From NCBI GenBank assembly GCA_900552115.1, contig URYP01000061.1, forward strand, positions 1-12,632: a stretch of DNA of 12,632 bases, written 5' to 3'. The position numbers and the translations under genes are program-made. Of this stretch, positions 1 to 8,335 are shown piece by piece (position 1 is the first letter of the stretch; each line of letters opens with the position of its first letter). A model generated the notes under the pieces. The model searched no databases. It was given only the letters and a program-made list of their open reading frames with translations, and was not told the origin of the DNA. This DNA comes from an uncultured Oscillospiraceae bacterium. GTDB lineage: Bacteria > Bacillota > Clostridia > Oscillospirales > Acutalibacteraceae.

Positions 1-2
1 CG

Positions 3-101
3 GGCATCACCCGCTTCCGGCACCGCAAAGAAGAGGCCCAGCGCCGGCTGGCGGGGACGGAAGAGAATTTGGTGCGCATCCGGGATATCATCACCGAGCT
101 G
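3..101 (+). pseudogene. smc: Internal fragment of chromosome segregation ATPase SMC
   Basis: Frame 3 of the plus strand reads GITRFRHRKEEAQRRL, then AGTEENLVRIRDIITEL. This matches the start of the first SMC coiled coil, just after the N-terminal ATPase lobe; Bacillus SMC has GVLKYKTRKKKAENKL...ETQDNLNRVEDILHEL there. SMC is the condensin ATPase that organises and segregates chromosomes. Only 33 codons are present. The gene enters from outside the window, and family resemblance stops at codon 99-101, where SMC would continue with EGQVEPL-like residues. From there on, the minus strand carries a secreted beta-helix gene. The frame runs into TGA at 138-140. The family match is confident. Whether this is a genuinely broken gene or an assembly join cannot be told from the sequence. 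Confidence 0.75.
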
Positions 102-3100
102 TCAAAATTCAGCGTACCGTTTTCACGGCACACGCCCTGATAGGCGCTGGCCGAAAAATACTGGGAGAAGGCGACCGTTCCCCCTTCTACCAAAGCTATT
201 TTGGAATTGCCCCCCCAGGCGTCAGCATTGAATAGGGATACCTTGCCGGTAAATCCGGGCTTTGTCACCACGTTATAGCCGCCGCCCTGCTGGTTAAACA
301 CCCCCATGGAGGCGATCATGGTCAGATCGGCGCCGATGCCTCCCTCGCACACGATACCATCGTGCGAGGCGTCAAACGCCACCCCCCAAGTGGCCCCCTT
401 AAACGATCCGCCGGTGTACGGATCCTTGACCAAGTGCATCTGGGTGCGGATAACGATGTCAAAGCAGGAAAAAATCTGTACATCCCGGCAGTCGCCCAAA
501 GTCATAAAATCGGCGTTCCGCGTGGCATAGTCCTCAAATAGTTTGGAGCGGCTGGTCTCCCCATCCGCCGACATCGCGCCGGTCGGGCCACCCGGGTATT
601 GCCCCTGCTGGCCCCATCCCGATGGATTCAGGTGGAAATTGTGGATATAGCCGCCTACGATGCCGTGACCGATCCGCAGGGCTTCACGCATGGCAAATCC
701 GGTCACATCCCGGATCACCAGCCCGTCGCAGCGATTTGTCATGGCGTCTATGCCGTCGTAGGCATTTACCATGGCGACGTTTTCAATCCAGCAGCCTTTG
801 TCGGCCTGGAAAACCGCCGGATAGGCATGCACCCGTTCCTCCTCGGTAAGCCCTTTGTCGCTCAGTCCCTGCTCCGGATAGTAGACGGTAAAGCCTTTTG
901 CTCCGGCCCCCTCCCCCATTGTCAGCAAGGGAGGCGCCTTTTCATCGTCTTTTCCGCCGTAGACATAGAGCTGTGTGCCATTAAAAGTGCTGTTGCCGTA
1001 ATGGGCGCCGTCAAAGCTGCCCCGCAGCTCCACGCCTGACGGAACGGTCAGTCCGCCGTCCAGCCGGTAAAACCCGCCCGGGATATACACCGTGCCGCCT
1101 CCCGCTTTTTCGGCGGCGTCGAGCGCATCCTGAATGGCGGCGGTGCAGTCCTGCGTACCGCCTTCGCGGGCGCCGTAATCGGTTACAAGGAAAATGTGGC
1201 CGCTCGCCGGACGGTAATATGGTTCTTCCTTGAAGGCGTAATCCGGAACCGGAGGTATCGACGTATCGGTGTCGTCACGGCGCAAAAGCGTTCTTTCGGT
1301 GCAACTCACCGCCTGATCCGCCGCGGCAAATGCATTGCCTGTCAGCAGAGCCTGCGGCACGCCCTTCTCCAGCTTTATCGCCGGCTTTTGATCCTCAAAA
1401 CGGTTATTGGCCGCCGTAAGATGCCCGCCTTCGAGCCAGAGCGCCTGTCCATCCCAGTTCCGGAACGTACAGTCATTCAGGCTGACGCCATATGCGGTCT
1501 TGCTGACCGTATGGATGCCGGTGGGCGCGTCCCGAAAAATGGTGGACGAGGCGACCAGTGTCTGCCCTGAGTCAACTTCGTAATGGACGCCTTCCACGCT
1601 GGCCGAAATATCGGAATGGGTAATTTGCAGTCCAGGGGCATTGACGTTGGTGGTATAAATGCCGTACTGCACCTTTTCGGTGCGCAGGTTACCTACCGCG
1701 TCATTGCCGGCGAACAGGAAAATTCCGATTTTAGCGTTGCGAATTTCAAGGTCGTACCAATAGCCCCAGTCCTGCCGCCCGCCGGTCAGGCCCACAGTAT
1801 GCTGTCGCGTAAAGCTATTAAGCTGGTCAGCGGCCAGGCCGGAAGGCGCTCCCGGCAGGCCGGATTCTATCCAGTACCGGGTGTCGATCTTCACCTGCTC
1901 TATCCGGGGAATATCATAGGCATTGGCGCCGTAAATCCCCTGTTTGAGAGCTGTGGCATAGAAACCGCGGATTAGCATGGAGGAGCAACTGCCGTTGTAA
2001 AAACCGGTATAGGCATTATATAAGGTTACATTGGACACCACCGTGTGCCCCTGGCCCTCAATGGTGGTGGAATACGGGATCGGGTCGGCCGGATTCTGCT
2101 CCGGGTACCAGACGCTGATATCCCGCAGGCAGGAAGCTCCTCTCATGCGGATGAACGCCGTTCCCTGCTCGTCATCGGCCCCGTAATACGCCATTAAAAT
2201 GGTTCCCTTGCCGGCTCCCCCTTCATCGGGGTTCCTCCACTCGCCCCGCAGCGTAACACCGGCTGGCAAGCTCAGGTATCCCCTGACCTGATAACGGCCG
2301 GCTGGGAGGAAAACAACCCCTCCGGTCGTTTTCAGCGTATCCAGGCAATCCTGGATGGCGGTAGTGGAATCTTCTCCCCCGGTGGGATCGGCCCCCCATT
2401 CCGCCGCGTTGAGGTTGTATACGATATAATCCGCCGCCGCCATGCCGGCCGATGGCTCCGCGATGGCGGCTTTGCCGGGCTGGCGGCCGGCAATATCCAC
2501 CAGCTTGACGTCCGCCAGCGTCAGGCGGACGGTTTCCAGACCGCTGCCGGCCAGCTCCACACAGAACCGGTTGACCGCCGTATAGTCCAGCGGGGCATCG
2601 TTCGTTTCTGTCAGTAAATCGGCCAATTTCAGGGACAGCAAATTATCTCCCTTTTTTAGCTTCAGCGGACGGACCATCCAGTATCCGCCTTGCCCGCCGG
2701 CTTCACCGTCAACGGAGCGCAGACGGATTTTCCCGTCGGCCGACCAGTCTTCCCTGTCCGTTTCCAGTGTCAGCGTCATCATCAGCCGCAGGCCCGACCG
2801 GTTGTGCCGATGGATATCCTCACCGCTTGTCTCGCTGGTCCCGTCCGCCAGGATCCAGCCGGTAGACAAGCCGCCCGCCGGAGCCGGCGTATAGGCTCCG
2901 TCCGCCCCGGAAAACCGCAGGACGTCGTAAGCGGTATCGTAATACGTCTCCCCGTCCGCGCGGCGGGATACGTCAACCAGCGCGGCGGACGCGATTTGTA
3001 TCCGGTAGGAATCGTAATCGCCGCCCGGCCCGTTCAGCGTCATCGTCAGCCGCAGCGTCCCCGACAGGGAAAGGCTGTCCGCATCGGTATCCGCACACGG

Positions 3101-4090
3101 GATACCGTCCCAAACGTCCTCGCCCGTCGTCAGCCTCCAAACAACCGTATTCCATCCCGGTTTTAATTCCAGCCGGTCGAAACTGTCGCCGTTCCATACC
3201 ACTTCCCCACCGCGTCCATCACTCAGGGTTAGCCGCCGGTCGACCGCTTCGTCGCGGAACAGGCCGGTATGGTAGGGCAGATTATGATCTTCCACATAAA
3301 GGTTCATGTAGACCGCCGTCCTATCCCGCGGCGCCTCCTGCGCAGCGGGGGACACGGCGATCGGCGATGACGACGCCTGATAGAGGCCGCCGCCGTCCCG
3401 GGTCAGCTCCTGATCCGGAAGCTCGCCGCGTATATCCTGCAAAAGCCAATAATTCGGCGGCGAGGGGCGGGCCTCGTTGACAAGCGGTGCCGAGGTATCC
3501 ACAATGGCCACGTCATCCAGAATAATCGTATAATTAGAACAGGAGCCATCCTCCACCATAGTCAGCGCAAAATTGAAGTTGGCCGTTTCATCCCAGTTGA
3601 TGGTCTGCCGGTTCGCATTGGCGACGATCATCCGGTCGTCCTGTGGCTGAAAGGTCACGTCTTTTGCCGTATCAAACCGCAGCAGCAGGCGGTTCCAGCC
3701 CTTGTGCAGCGTAAACCTGTCAAACGTCCAGCGCACCTCGTGATACTCGCCGTCGATATACCGCTGGATATCGATTTGGCGGTAACGCGCCTTATCGATC
3801 AGATCCTGGACCTCTCCCTCCGGATTATCGATATATACGTTCATATACAGCGCCAGGTGTTCCACCGGCGTCTGCCGCGTCTGCGACGCATATGTGACAC
3901 CAAGGCTGGCGCGGTATCCATCCTTCCGATAGGGAATCTGCCGGCGGTCACTGATCGTCTGCGTCACCGGATACATGCCCTGTGGCGGCTCTGCCGGCGT
4001 AAAGCCGTTCTCGGCGGCAGCGTAAAGTCCGGCCGACGGCCAGAGCATAAGAGCGCACAGGAAGGCGGCCAGACATCGTTTCCATTGCAT
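101..4090 (-). CDS. Secreted protein with two tandem beta-helix (Pectate_lyase_3-like) domains, C-terminus missing
   Basis: About 1330 codons read without a stop from ATG 4090 to the junction near 101. The N-terminus MQWKRCLAAFLCALMLWPSA is a Sec signal peptide, cut probably after GLYA. Three beta-rich modules follow (about residues 45-200, 245-375 and 410-535). Each closes with a similar strand (DDVAIVDTS, SAALVDVSR, LADVKLVDIAG) and may bind carbohydrate. A first beta-helix starts near residue 560 (GADPTGGEDSTTAIQDCL, then VVFLPAGRY). A second starts near 967 (DYGAREGGTQDCTAAIQDAL, then GGFYRLDG). Both contain a YPEQ motif. The chain is paralogous to the neighbouring gene at 4245-7592 up to its residue 987. 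It therefore lacks roughly the last 125 residues, where the paralogue carries a dockerin. The frame is the same at both ends and at several homologous points between them, so no frameshift is seen. AGAGGGG precedes the start. In-frame ATG 4099 sits too close to that site. The substrate is unknown; an extracellular polysaccharide is likely. Confidence 0.85.
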
Positions 4091-4127
4091 AATATGCATC
4101 CCCTCTCGTCAGGCTTACCCACGATTC

Positions 4128-4156
4128 ATGGTACCCGTTCCCCATCCATTTGTCAA
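4128..4156 (-). promoter_or_regulatory. Sigma-A promoter of the truncated beta-helix gene
   Basis: On the minus strand a perfect -35 TTGACA (4151-4156) is followed by a 17-bp spacer and -10 TACCAT (4128-4133). The predicted transcript start lies about 30 nt before ATG 4090. The element closely resembles the promoter of the upstream paralogue in -35, spacing, the CGGG just before the -10, and the -10 itself. It lies downstream of that paralogue's terminator, so the two genes are probably separate transcripts. Confidence 0.8.
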
Positions 4157-4203
4157 TGCACCTATTCTCCGAAATTCACGTCCCTTTTTTAGCGATAAAC
4201 GAG

Positions 4204-4246
4204 AGGAAAACAGGCGGACGCTATCCCGGCGTCCGCCTGTTTTCCT
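4204..4246 (-). terminator. Hairpin terminator at the end of the dockerin/beta-helix gene
   Basis: Perfect 18-bp inverted repeat: AGGAAAACAGGCGGACGC (4204-4221) pairs with 4229-4246 across a 7-nt loop. The outer stem is an A-tract opposite a T-tract, and a T-rich stretch (CTCGTTTATC) follows on the minus strand. The stem overlaps the TAG stop (4245-4247) of the gene it ends. It insulates the downstream paralogue from read-through. The A/T outer stem could also work in the opposite direction, but no plus-strand gene needs it. Confidence 0.8.
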
Positions 4247-7200
4247 AAAGTACTATTTTACCGGTGGACCCCTGCAAAATAAGGAGCGCGTCGCCGGCGG
4301 TCACATCGCCGTCGCCGTCCACATCGCCGGCCAGCCGGGCGGATTCGTCCAGTCCGATCTTACGGGTAGCGTATTGTAGCGCCAGCAGGGCGTCCTCCGC
4401 CGTTACCGCGCCATCGCCGCTGATGTCGCCCCGGCGGCGCCAGTCCACCGCGTCGGGATGCTCCCGCCCATTGAGACGTTTTATGGCGGCGGTGCCCGGC
4501 AGCAGGCGGATATTCAGCCGCTCCATACAATCCAGGTTGGCCGATGCCACGCCGGATGCTCCTTTTTCATAGGTGATATCCGGCATATTGCCGTCGTCAT
4601 CGCCATACTGCGTTATAATGGTTGAACCGACGAAATCCAAACGCCCCCCGTCGCGGCATACGCCATTGAACGCGCTGGAGGAGAAAACCTGCACCATCTC
4701 CACATGGCCGCCTTCCACCAGCGCCAGCTTGGAGCCGCCGCCCAGTTCCCCGGCGGTCATCAGCCGGATATGACCGGTAAAACCGGGCCGAGTGACCACG
4801 TTATAGCCCCCGCCCTGTTTATTAAAAATACCCATCGTGCCCAGCATGGTCAGCTGCGCGTCGCAGCCGTCCTCCGCCACAATGCCGTTATGGGAACCAT
4901 CGAACACCACGCCCCAGGTGGTACCCTCGAACGATCCGCTGGTAAACGGATCCTTAACCAGGCGGATATCGGTAGCGATATCGATGCCGAAGCAGGAGAA
5001 AAAATGCACGTCCCGCGCATCGCCCAGGGTAAATTCCGTTACGGTGCGGGTCAGATAATCCTCAAACAATTCCCGGCCGGTCATGCCCTCCGCCAGGACC
5101 GTACCGTCCGGCGCATTCGGATATCCGGCCTGCTGCACCCAGCCGGAAGAATTAAGATGGAAATTCCGCACCGCGCCGCCCCGGATGCCGTTACCCAGCG
5201 TCAATCCCTCAAACAGCGCCATGCCGGATACGTCCGAAACCACCAACCCGTCGCAGCGATTGGTCATGGCGTCGACACCGCTGTACGCGTTGATCAGCGC
5301 CATATTGCGGATAAAGCTGTCCGCATTGGCCCGGATCGTGTACGGATAAGCCTTTACCTGTTCAGCGCCGGTCAGCCTGTCGCTGTACCCTTGCTCGGGA
5401 TAAAACACCGTCATGCCGCTGACACCCGCGCCTTTTCCCAAGTTCAAAAAGGGCGCTTCGTCCGGCCGGCCTTTGCCGCCATAGACATAAAGCTGTGTTC
5501 CCTTCATGGTGCTGTTTCCAAAATGGGGGCCTTCAAAGCTGCCCCGCAGTTCCACACCGGCCGGGATGCGCAGAGCGCCGTCAAGCCGGTAAATTCCGCC
5601 TTCCAAATAAACGATGCCGCCGCTTTTCCCCGCTTCGTCCAGGGCCGCCTGTATGGCGGCGGTGCAATCCCGCTGACCGCCGGCTGCCGCACCGTAATCA
5701 GCCGCGAGCACCAGCCGGTCGCTGGCCGCGCGGCTGACCGGGACTGCCGGATGGTCGTAGTCCGGCATGGAGGGCACGTCACGGCTTGAATCGTCCCGTA
5801 CCAGCCGCGTCGATTCCTCCGCCGACACCGCTCGGACAGCGTCGGCAAACTGGTTGCCGGTCAGCACGGCCTGGCTGACCCGACCCTGCAGCAGGATGGC
5901 GGCGCCGCTGCCCTCAAATTTCGATCCGGACACCGTCAGGTTGCCTCCGTTCATTCGGATTGCCTGATCCTGCCAGCCGGATAGCGTGCAGTCATTCAAA
6001 TTGATCCCGTATCCACCCGTATTAACGCCGTAGACAGCGATATCCGCACCCCGGAACGACGTTTTGGAGATGACTGCGGTTTCCCGCTCAGGCACCGCGT
6101 AATACAGGCCGTTGACCGAGGCCTCGATATCGGAATACGTCAGTTCCAGCCCCGGGTAACTGATACCGGTAACATAAACGCCGTACTGTACCTTCCTCGT
6201 TGTCAGTGCGCCGATATAAATGCCGCCGTTTTCAATGTAGCAGCCATAGCGGGCGTTGGCGATGGTCAGGTCGTACCAATAGCCGCCGTCCTGCCGCCCG
6301 GTGAGAATACCGGTCACCCGTTCCCGGGTATAACTGTTCAGGCGGTCGGCCGTCAGCCCCGACGGCGCGCCCGGCAAACCGCTGCCGATCCAGTAGGCCG
6401 TATCAAAGGACACCTCCTCGATACGCGGGATATCGTATCCATCGGCCGCGTCGATACCGGTGGATAAGACCGTGCCATATAAACCGCGTACCAGCAGGGA
6501 AGAACAATGATGATCGTAGAGACCGATATAAGCGTTATACAGGGTGACGTTATGGATGTAATTGTGCCCTTCCCCCCGGATAGCCGCGGGATAGGGCTGG
6601 ATATCGGCCGCGTCCTGTTCGGGATACCACACCCCGATATACTGCAGCGACGTACCCTTTTTTAGCTGTATAAAGGCCTTCGCCTCCGGGTCGGTTTCAC
6701 CCCGCCCGGCATAGGCCATCAGTATGGTTCCCTGTCCCAGGCCGCCCTCGTCCGGATTTCGCCATTCGCCCCGCAGGGTTACGCCCTCCGGCACGGACAG
6801 GGTGCCTCCCACCCGGTATCGCCCCGCTGGCAGGAACACGACGCCGCCGGTTTTGGCGACTTCGTTCAGGCAGGACTGGATGGCGTCCGTGCTGTCGGCT
6901 TGTCCCGAAGGATCCGCCCCCTTATCGACGGCATTTCGATTATACAAAATCGGCTCGTCTCCCGGCATACCGGGAGACGGCTCAGCCACAGCGGCAGCCG
7001 CGGTTCCCGCCGGCTTAAATCCGGTAATATCCACTATACGGACATCCGACAGGGTCATGGTAAAGGTACCGACCACTTTGTTGAGACTGTCGATGTACAG
7101 GATAAACCGGTTGATGTTGCTGAGATCGAGCTGCCCTTTATTCTCCTTTAAATCTTCAAAAGTGAACGACAAATGATTTTCCCCGCTTTTCAGGCCCTGC

Positions 7201-7592
7201 CCGTTCAGCAGCCAGCGGCTGTTATGCTCCTGTGTAGTGTCCGGCCCCAGTTGGGTGTCCGGCGAACGGAGCTGCACCTGTCCTCCCGCAAAAAGCGCTT
7301 CATCCGATGCGGACGTGCCGGAAATAGACAGGGTTATGCCGACTTCCAGGCGCAGGTTGGCCGGGTCATGGCCGGTCAGGTCAATTCCGGACGACGCGTC
7401 CATGCCGTCGGCATACTGCCAATTGGTGGACAAGGCCCGCTGATTCTCCGCTGTGTTCGTAATGGAAAAGGTCTTTTCCGCGGCGGTAAACCGTCCTGCT
7501 ACATATACCGCGCTGCTTAGCGCCATCGACCGAGGCGGGAGCAGTCCAGCCAACAGAATCATGGACAGGCACGCCGTTAAAAAACGTTTCAT
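4245..7592 (-). CDS. Secreted dockerin protein with two tandem beta-helix (Pectate_lyase_3-like) domains
   Basis: An 1115-residue chain starting at ATG 7592. The frame extends to an ATG at 7643, but that lies inside the promoter spacer. MKRFLTACLSMILLAGLLPP is a good signal peptide, and GGGGAA sits 7 nt upstream of 7592. Layout: signal peptide 1-24; one beta-rich module about 75-190; beta-helix 1 about 222-560 (GADPSGQADSTDAIQSCL, FLPAGRYRV); beta-helix 2 about 631-1000 (DYGAAAGGQRDCTAAIQAAL, YLEGGIYRL); dockerin 1055-1115. The two helices look like an internal duplication; both carry YPEQ (323-326, 731-734) and an NAYxG stretch. The dockerin has two calcium loops, DISGDGAVTAED and DVDGDGDVTAGD, with D/S/D/T/D and D/D/D/T/D at positions 1, 3, 5, 9 and 12. 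Type I dockerins dock enzymes onto cohesins of a cellulosome-like scaffold. Two beta-helices in one chain recall GH55-type glucanases, but the catalytic class is unproven. Confidence 0.9.
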   Translation of the reverse strand: MKRFLTACLSMILLAGLLPPRSMALSSAVYVAGRFTAAEKTFSITNTAENQRALSTNWQYADGMDASSGIDLTGHDPANLRLEVGITLSISGTSASDEALFAGGQVQLRSPDTQLGPDTTQEHNSRWLLNGQGLKSGENHLSFTFEDLKENKGQLDLSNINRFILYIDSLNKVVGTFTMTLSDVRIVDITGFKPAGTAAAAVAEPSPGMPGDEPILYNRNAVDKGADPSGQADSTDAIQSCLNEVAKTGGVVFLPAGRYRVGGTLSVPEGVTLRGEWRNPDEGGLGQGTILMAYAGRGETDPEAKAFIQLKKGTSLQYIGVWYPEQDAADIQPYPAAIRGEGHNYIHNVTLYNAYIGLYDHHCSSLLVRGLYGTVLSTGIDAADGYDIPRIEEVSFDTAYWIGSGLPGAPSGLTADRLNSYTRERVTGILTGRQDGGYWYDLTIANARYGCYIENGGIYIGALTTRKVQYGVYVTGISYPGLELTYSDIEASVNGLYYAVPERETAVISKTSFRGADIAVYGVNTGGYGINLNDCTLSGWQDQAIRMNGGNLTVSGSKFEGSGAAILLQGRVSQAVLTGNQFADAVRAVSAEESTRLVRDDSSRDVPSMPDYDHPAVPVSRAASDRLVLAADYGAAAGGQRDCTAAIQAALDEAGKSGGIVYLEGGIYRLDGALRIPAGVELRGSFEGPHFGNSTMKGTQLYVYGGKGRPDEAPFLNLGKGAGVSGMTVFYPEQGYSDRLTGAEQVKAYPYTIRANADSFIRNMALINAYSGVDAMTNRCDGLVVSDVSGMALFEGLTLGNGIRGGAVRNFHLNSSGWVQQAGYPNAPDGTVLAEGMTGRELFEDYLTRTVTEFTLGDARDVHFFSCFGIDIATDIRLVKDPFTSGSFEGTTWGVVFDGSHNGIVAEDGCDAQLTMLGTMGIFNKQGGGYNVVTRPGFTGHIRLMTAGELGGGSKLALVEGGHVEMVQVFSSSAFNGVCRDGGRLDFVGSTIITQYGDDDGNMPDITYEKGASGVASANLDCMERLNIRLLPGTAAIKRLNGREHPDAVDWRRRGDISGDGAVTAEDALLALQYATRKIGLDESARLAGDVDGDGDVTAGDALLILQGSTGKIVL

Positions 7593-7624
7593 TTGTTTTC
7601 CCCGCTCTCTTTTCACTTTCCTTA

Positions 7625-7653
7625 ATCGTACCCGGTTGTCCATACCTTGTCAA
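7625..7653 (-). promoter_or_regulatory. Sigma-A promoter of the dockerin/beta-helix gene
   Basis: The minus strand shows -35 TTGACA (7648-7653), a 17-bp spacer and -10 TACGAT (7625-7630). The transcript should start near 7618, about 26 nt before ATG 7592, which supports that start over the in-frame ATG at 7643. The -35 overlaps the TGA stop (7650-7652) of the upstream regulator gene. It shares 18 of 29 positions with the promoter of the downstream paralogue, including TTGACAA and CGGGTACnAT. Confidence 0.8.
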
Positions 7654-8132
7654 CCCGGATTTTTTTCCTGTGCAGGCAAAGCGATATCCTGCGGCGGCCC
7701 ACTTTCTTCCACCTCCCACTGCTCCATACGGGCGGTCAGCTTTTCCAACTGTTCCAGTGTCGGCCGGTTGATAAAATGCTCTACCTGTTCCACCTGCTTA
7801 AGCTCGTTGTCCGTGTGATTGAGGAGGCAGAAAAAGCGGTGGAGAACGCGGTGCCGCCACAAAAAATAAGTTCCAACCGCCGTCCCTTCCTCCGTCAGCG
7901 TAACCAGGCCGTATTTTTCCGACTGCACCAGGCCCAGGCCGCGCAGCTTGCTTACCATTTTGGAGGCGGAGGACGGCCGTACATTGAGCAGCTGAGAAAG
8001 CAGGTTTATCCGCATGTAGGCATGGTCCTGCATATGCCGGCAAAGCATTTCCAAATAGTCCTCCATGCTTTCCGTGATCTCTTCCGTATTGAGGAGCTGG
8101 TAACCTTTCAGGGTATGAAATTCGGTATCCAT
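7650..8132 (-). CDS. DtxR/MntR-family metal-dependent transcriptional repressor
   Basis: A 160-residue cytoplasmic DNA-binding repressor of the family that senses Mn2+ or Fe2+. The N-terminal winged helix spans about 20-82 (SMEDYLEML, VRPSSASKMVSKL as recognition helix, EKYGLVTLTEEG). A helical dimerisation and metal-binding domain follows to about 140. All six ligands of Bacillus MntR are present at matching positions: D25, E28, H94, E115, E118 and H119 (RHRVLHRFF, VEQVEHFI). There is no C-terminal SH3/FeoA-like domain, as in MntR and unlike full-length DtxR/IdeR. AAAGGA lies about 9 nt before ATG 8132. The gene is divergent from feoA-feoB and is probably their repressor and its own. The family call is firm. 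Whether iron or manganese is the natural signal is open, because the ligands say MntR but the context says iron. Confidence 0.9.
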   Translation of the reverse strand: MDTEFHTLKGYQLLNTEEITESMEDYLEMLCRHMQDHAYMRINLLSQLLNVRPSSASKMVSKLRGLGLVQSEKYGLVTLTEEGTAVGTYFLWRHRVLHRFFCLLNHTDNELKQVEQVEHFINRPTLEQLEKLTARMEQWEVEESGPPQDIALPAQEKNPG

Positions 8133-8188
8133 AATAGCAATATCCTTTCCGGTCTGTCTGCGGCACGCGTATTCGTCTGAAGATATAT

Positions 8189-8216
8189 ATTATACAGCTT
8201 TGGACAGCGTTGTCAC
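8189..8216 (-). promoter_or_regulatory. Promoter of the DtxR/MntR-type regulator
   Basis: The minus strand reads GTGACA (8211-8216, 5 of 6 to consensus), 16 bp, then a perfect -10 TATAAT (8189-8194). The leader to ATG 8132 is about 50 nt. The -35 lies on the same bases as the proposed -35 of the opposite feoA promoter, so a regulator bound here could block both directions. Confidence 0.65.
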
Positions 8217-8220
8217 CAAA
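8199..8220. promoter_or_regulatory. Imperfect palindrome over both -35 boxes, candidate operator
   Basis: TTTGG (8199-8203) mirrors CCAAA (8216-8220), with inner ACA (8204-8206) and TGT (8211-8213) that pair after a 2-nt offset. DtxR-family repressors bind dyad sites of about 20 bp at promoters. The sequence does not match a standard MntR or IdeR box, so the assignment rests on position only. Confidence 0.3.
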
Positions 8221-8238
8221 CAGGTTGTACAGCATAAG
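8210..8238 (+). promoter_or_regulatory. Putative feoA-feoB promoter
   Basis: TTGTCA (8210-8215), a 17-bp spacer and CATAAG (8233-8238) form a moderate sigma-A promoter. The predicted start is near 8245, leaving a leader of about 90 nt. No better plus-strand candidate was seen between 8133 and 8335. Confidence 0.45.
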
Positions 8239-8245
8239 TTGGTAT

Positions 8246-8264
8246 CAGGAAACAAATTTTCCTG
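8246..8264. promoter_or_regulatory. Palindrome CAGGAAA-N5-TTTCCTG, candidate metal-repressor operator
   Basis: Arms CAGGAAA (8246-8252) and TTTCCTG (8258-8264) form a perfect 7-bp dyad around CAAAT. It sits at the predicted feoA transcript start, a usual place for a repressor site, and 19 bp suits a DtxR-family dimer. It shares only the general TTTCCT/AGGAAA flavour with the MntR box, so the link is inferred. Confidence 0.4.
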
Positions 8265-8274
8265 TCGCCATTAC

Positions 8275-8294
8275 CGGACGAGGCTTTCCGTCCG
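8275..8294 (+). other. Small hairpin in the feoA leader
   Basis: CGGACG (8275-8280) pairs with CGTCCG (8289-8294) around an 8-nt loop, within the proposed feoA 5' leader. No T-run follows, so it is not a terminator. It may be a leader RNA structure or a chance dyad. Confidence 0.3.
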
Positions 8295-8335
8295 ATATCC
8301 GTATGCTCAATTTCTATTAGAGGGAGATATGATTT

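Noticed and set aside
4704..5789. A 361-codon plus-strand open frame opposite the dockerin/beta-helix gene
   Set aside because: It lies fully antisense to a clearly coding frame, has no ribosome site and resembles no family. GC-rich codon bias on the other strand opens it.
101..7592. The two left genes as one gene broken by a frameshift
   Set aside because: Each has its own promoter, ribosome site and signal peptide, a terminator lies between them, and they align to each other rather than end to end.
101..7592. Naming the beta-helix proteins as pectate lyases
   Set aside because: The Pectate_lyase_3 fold label covers many glycosidases and non-enzymatic proteins, and no pectate lyase catalytic motif could be identified by eye.
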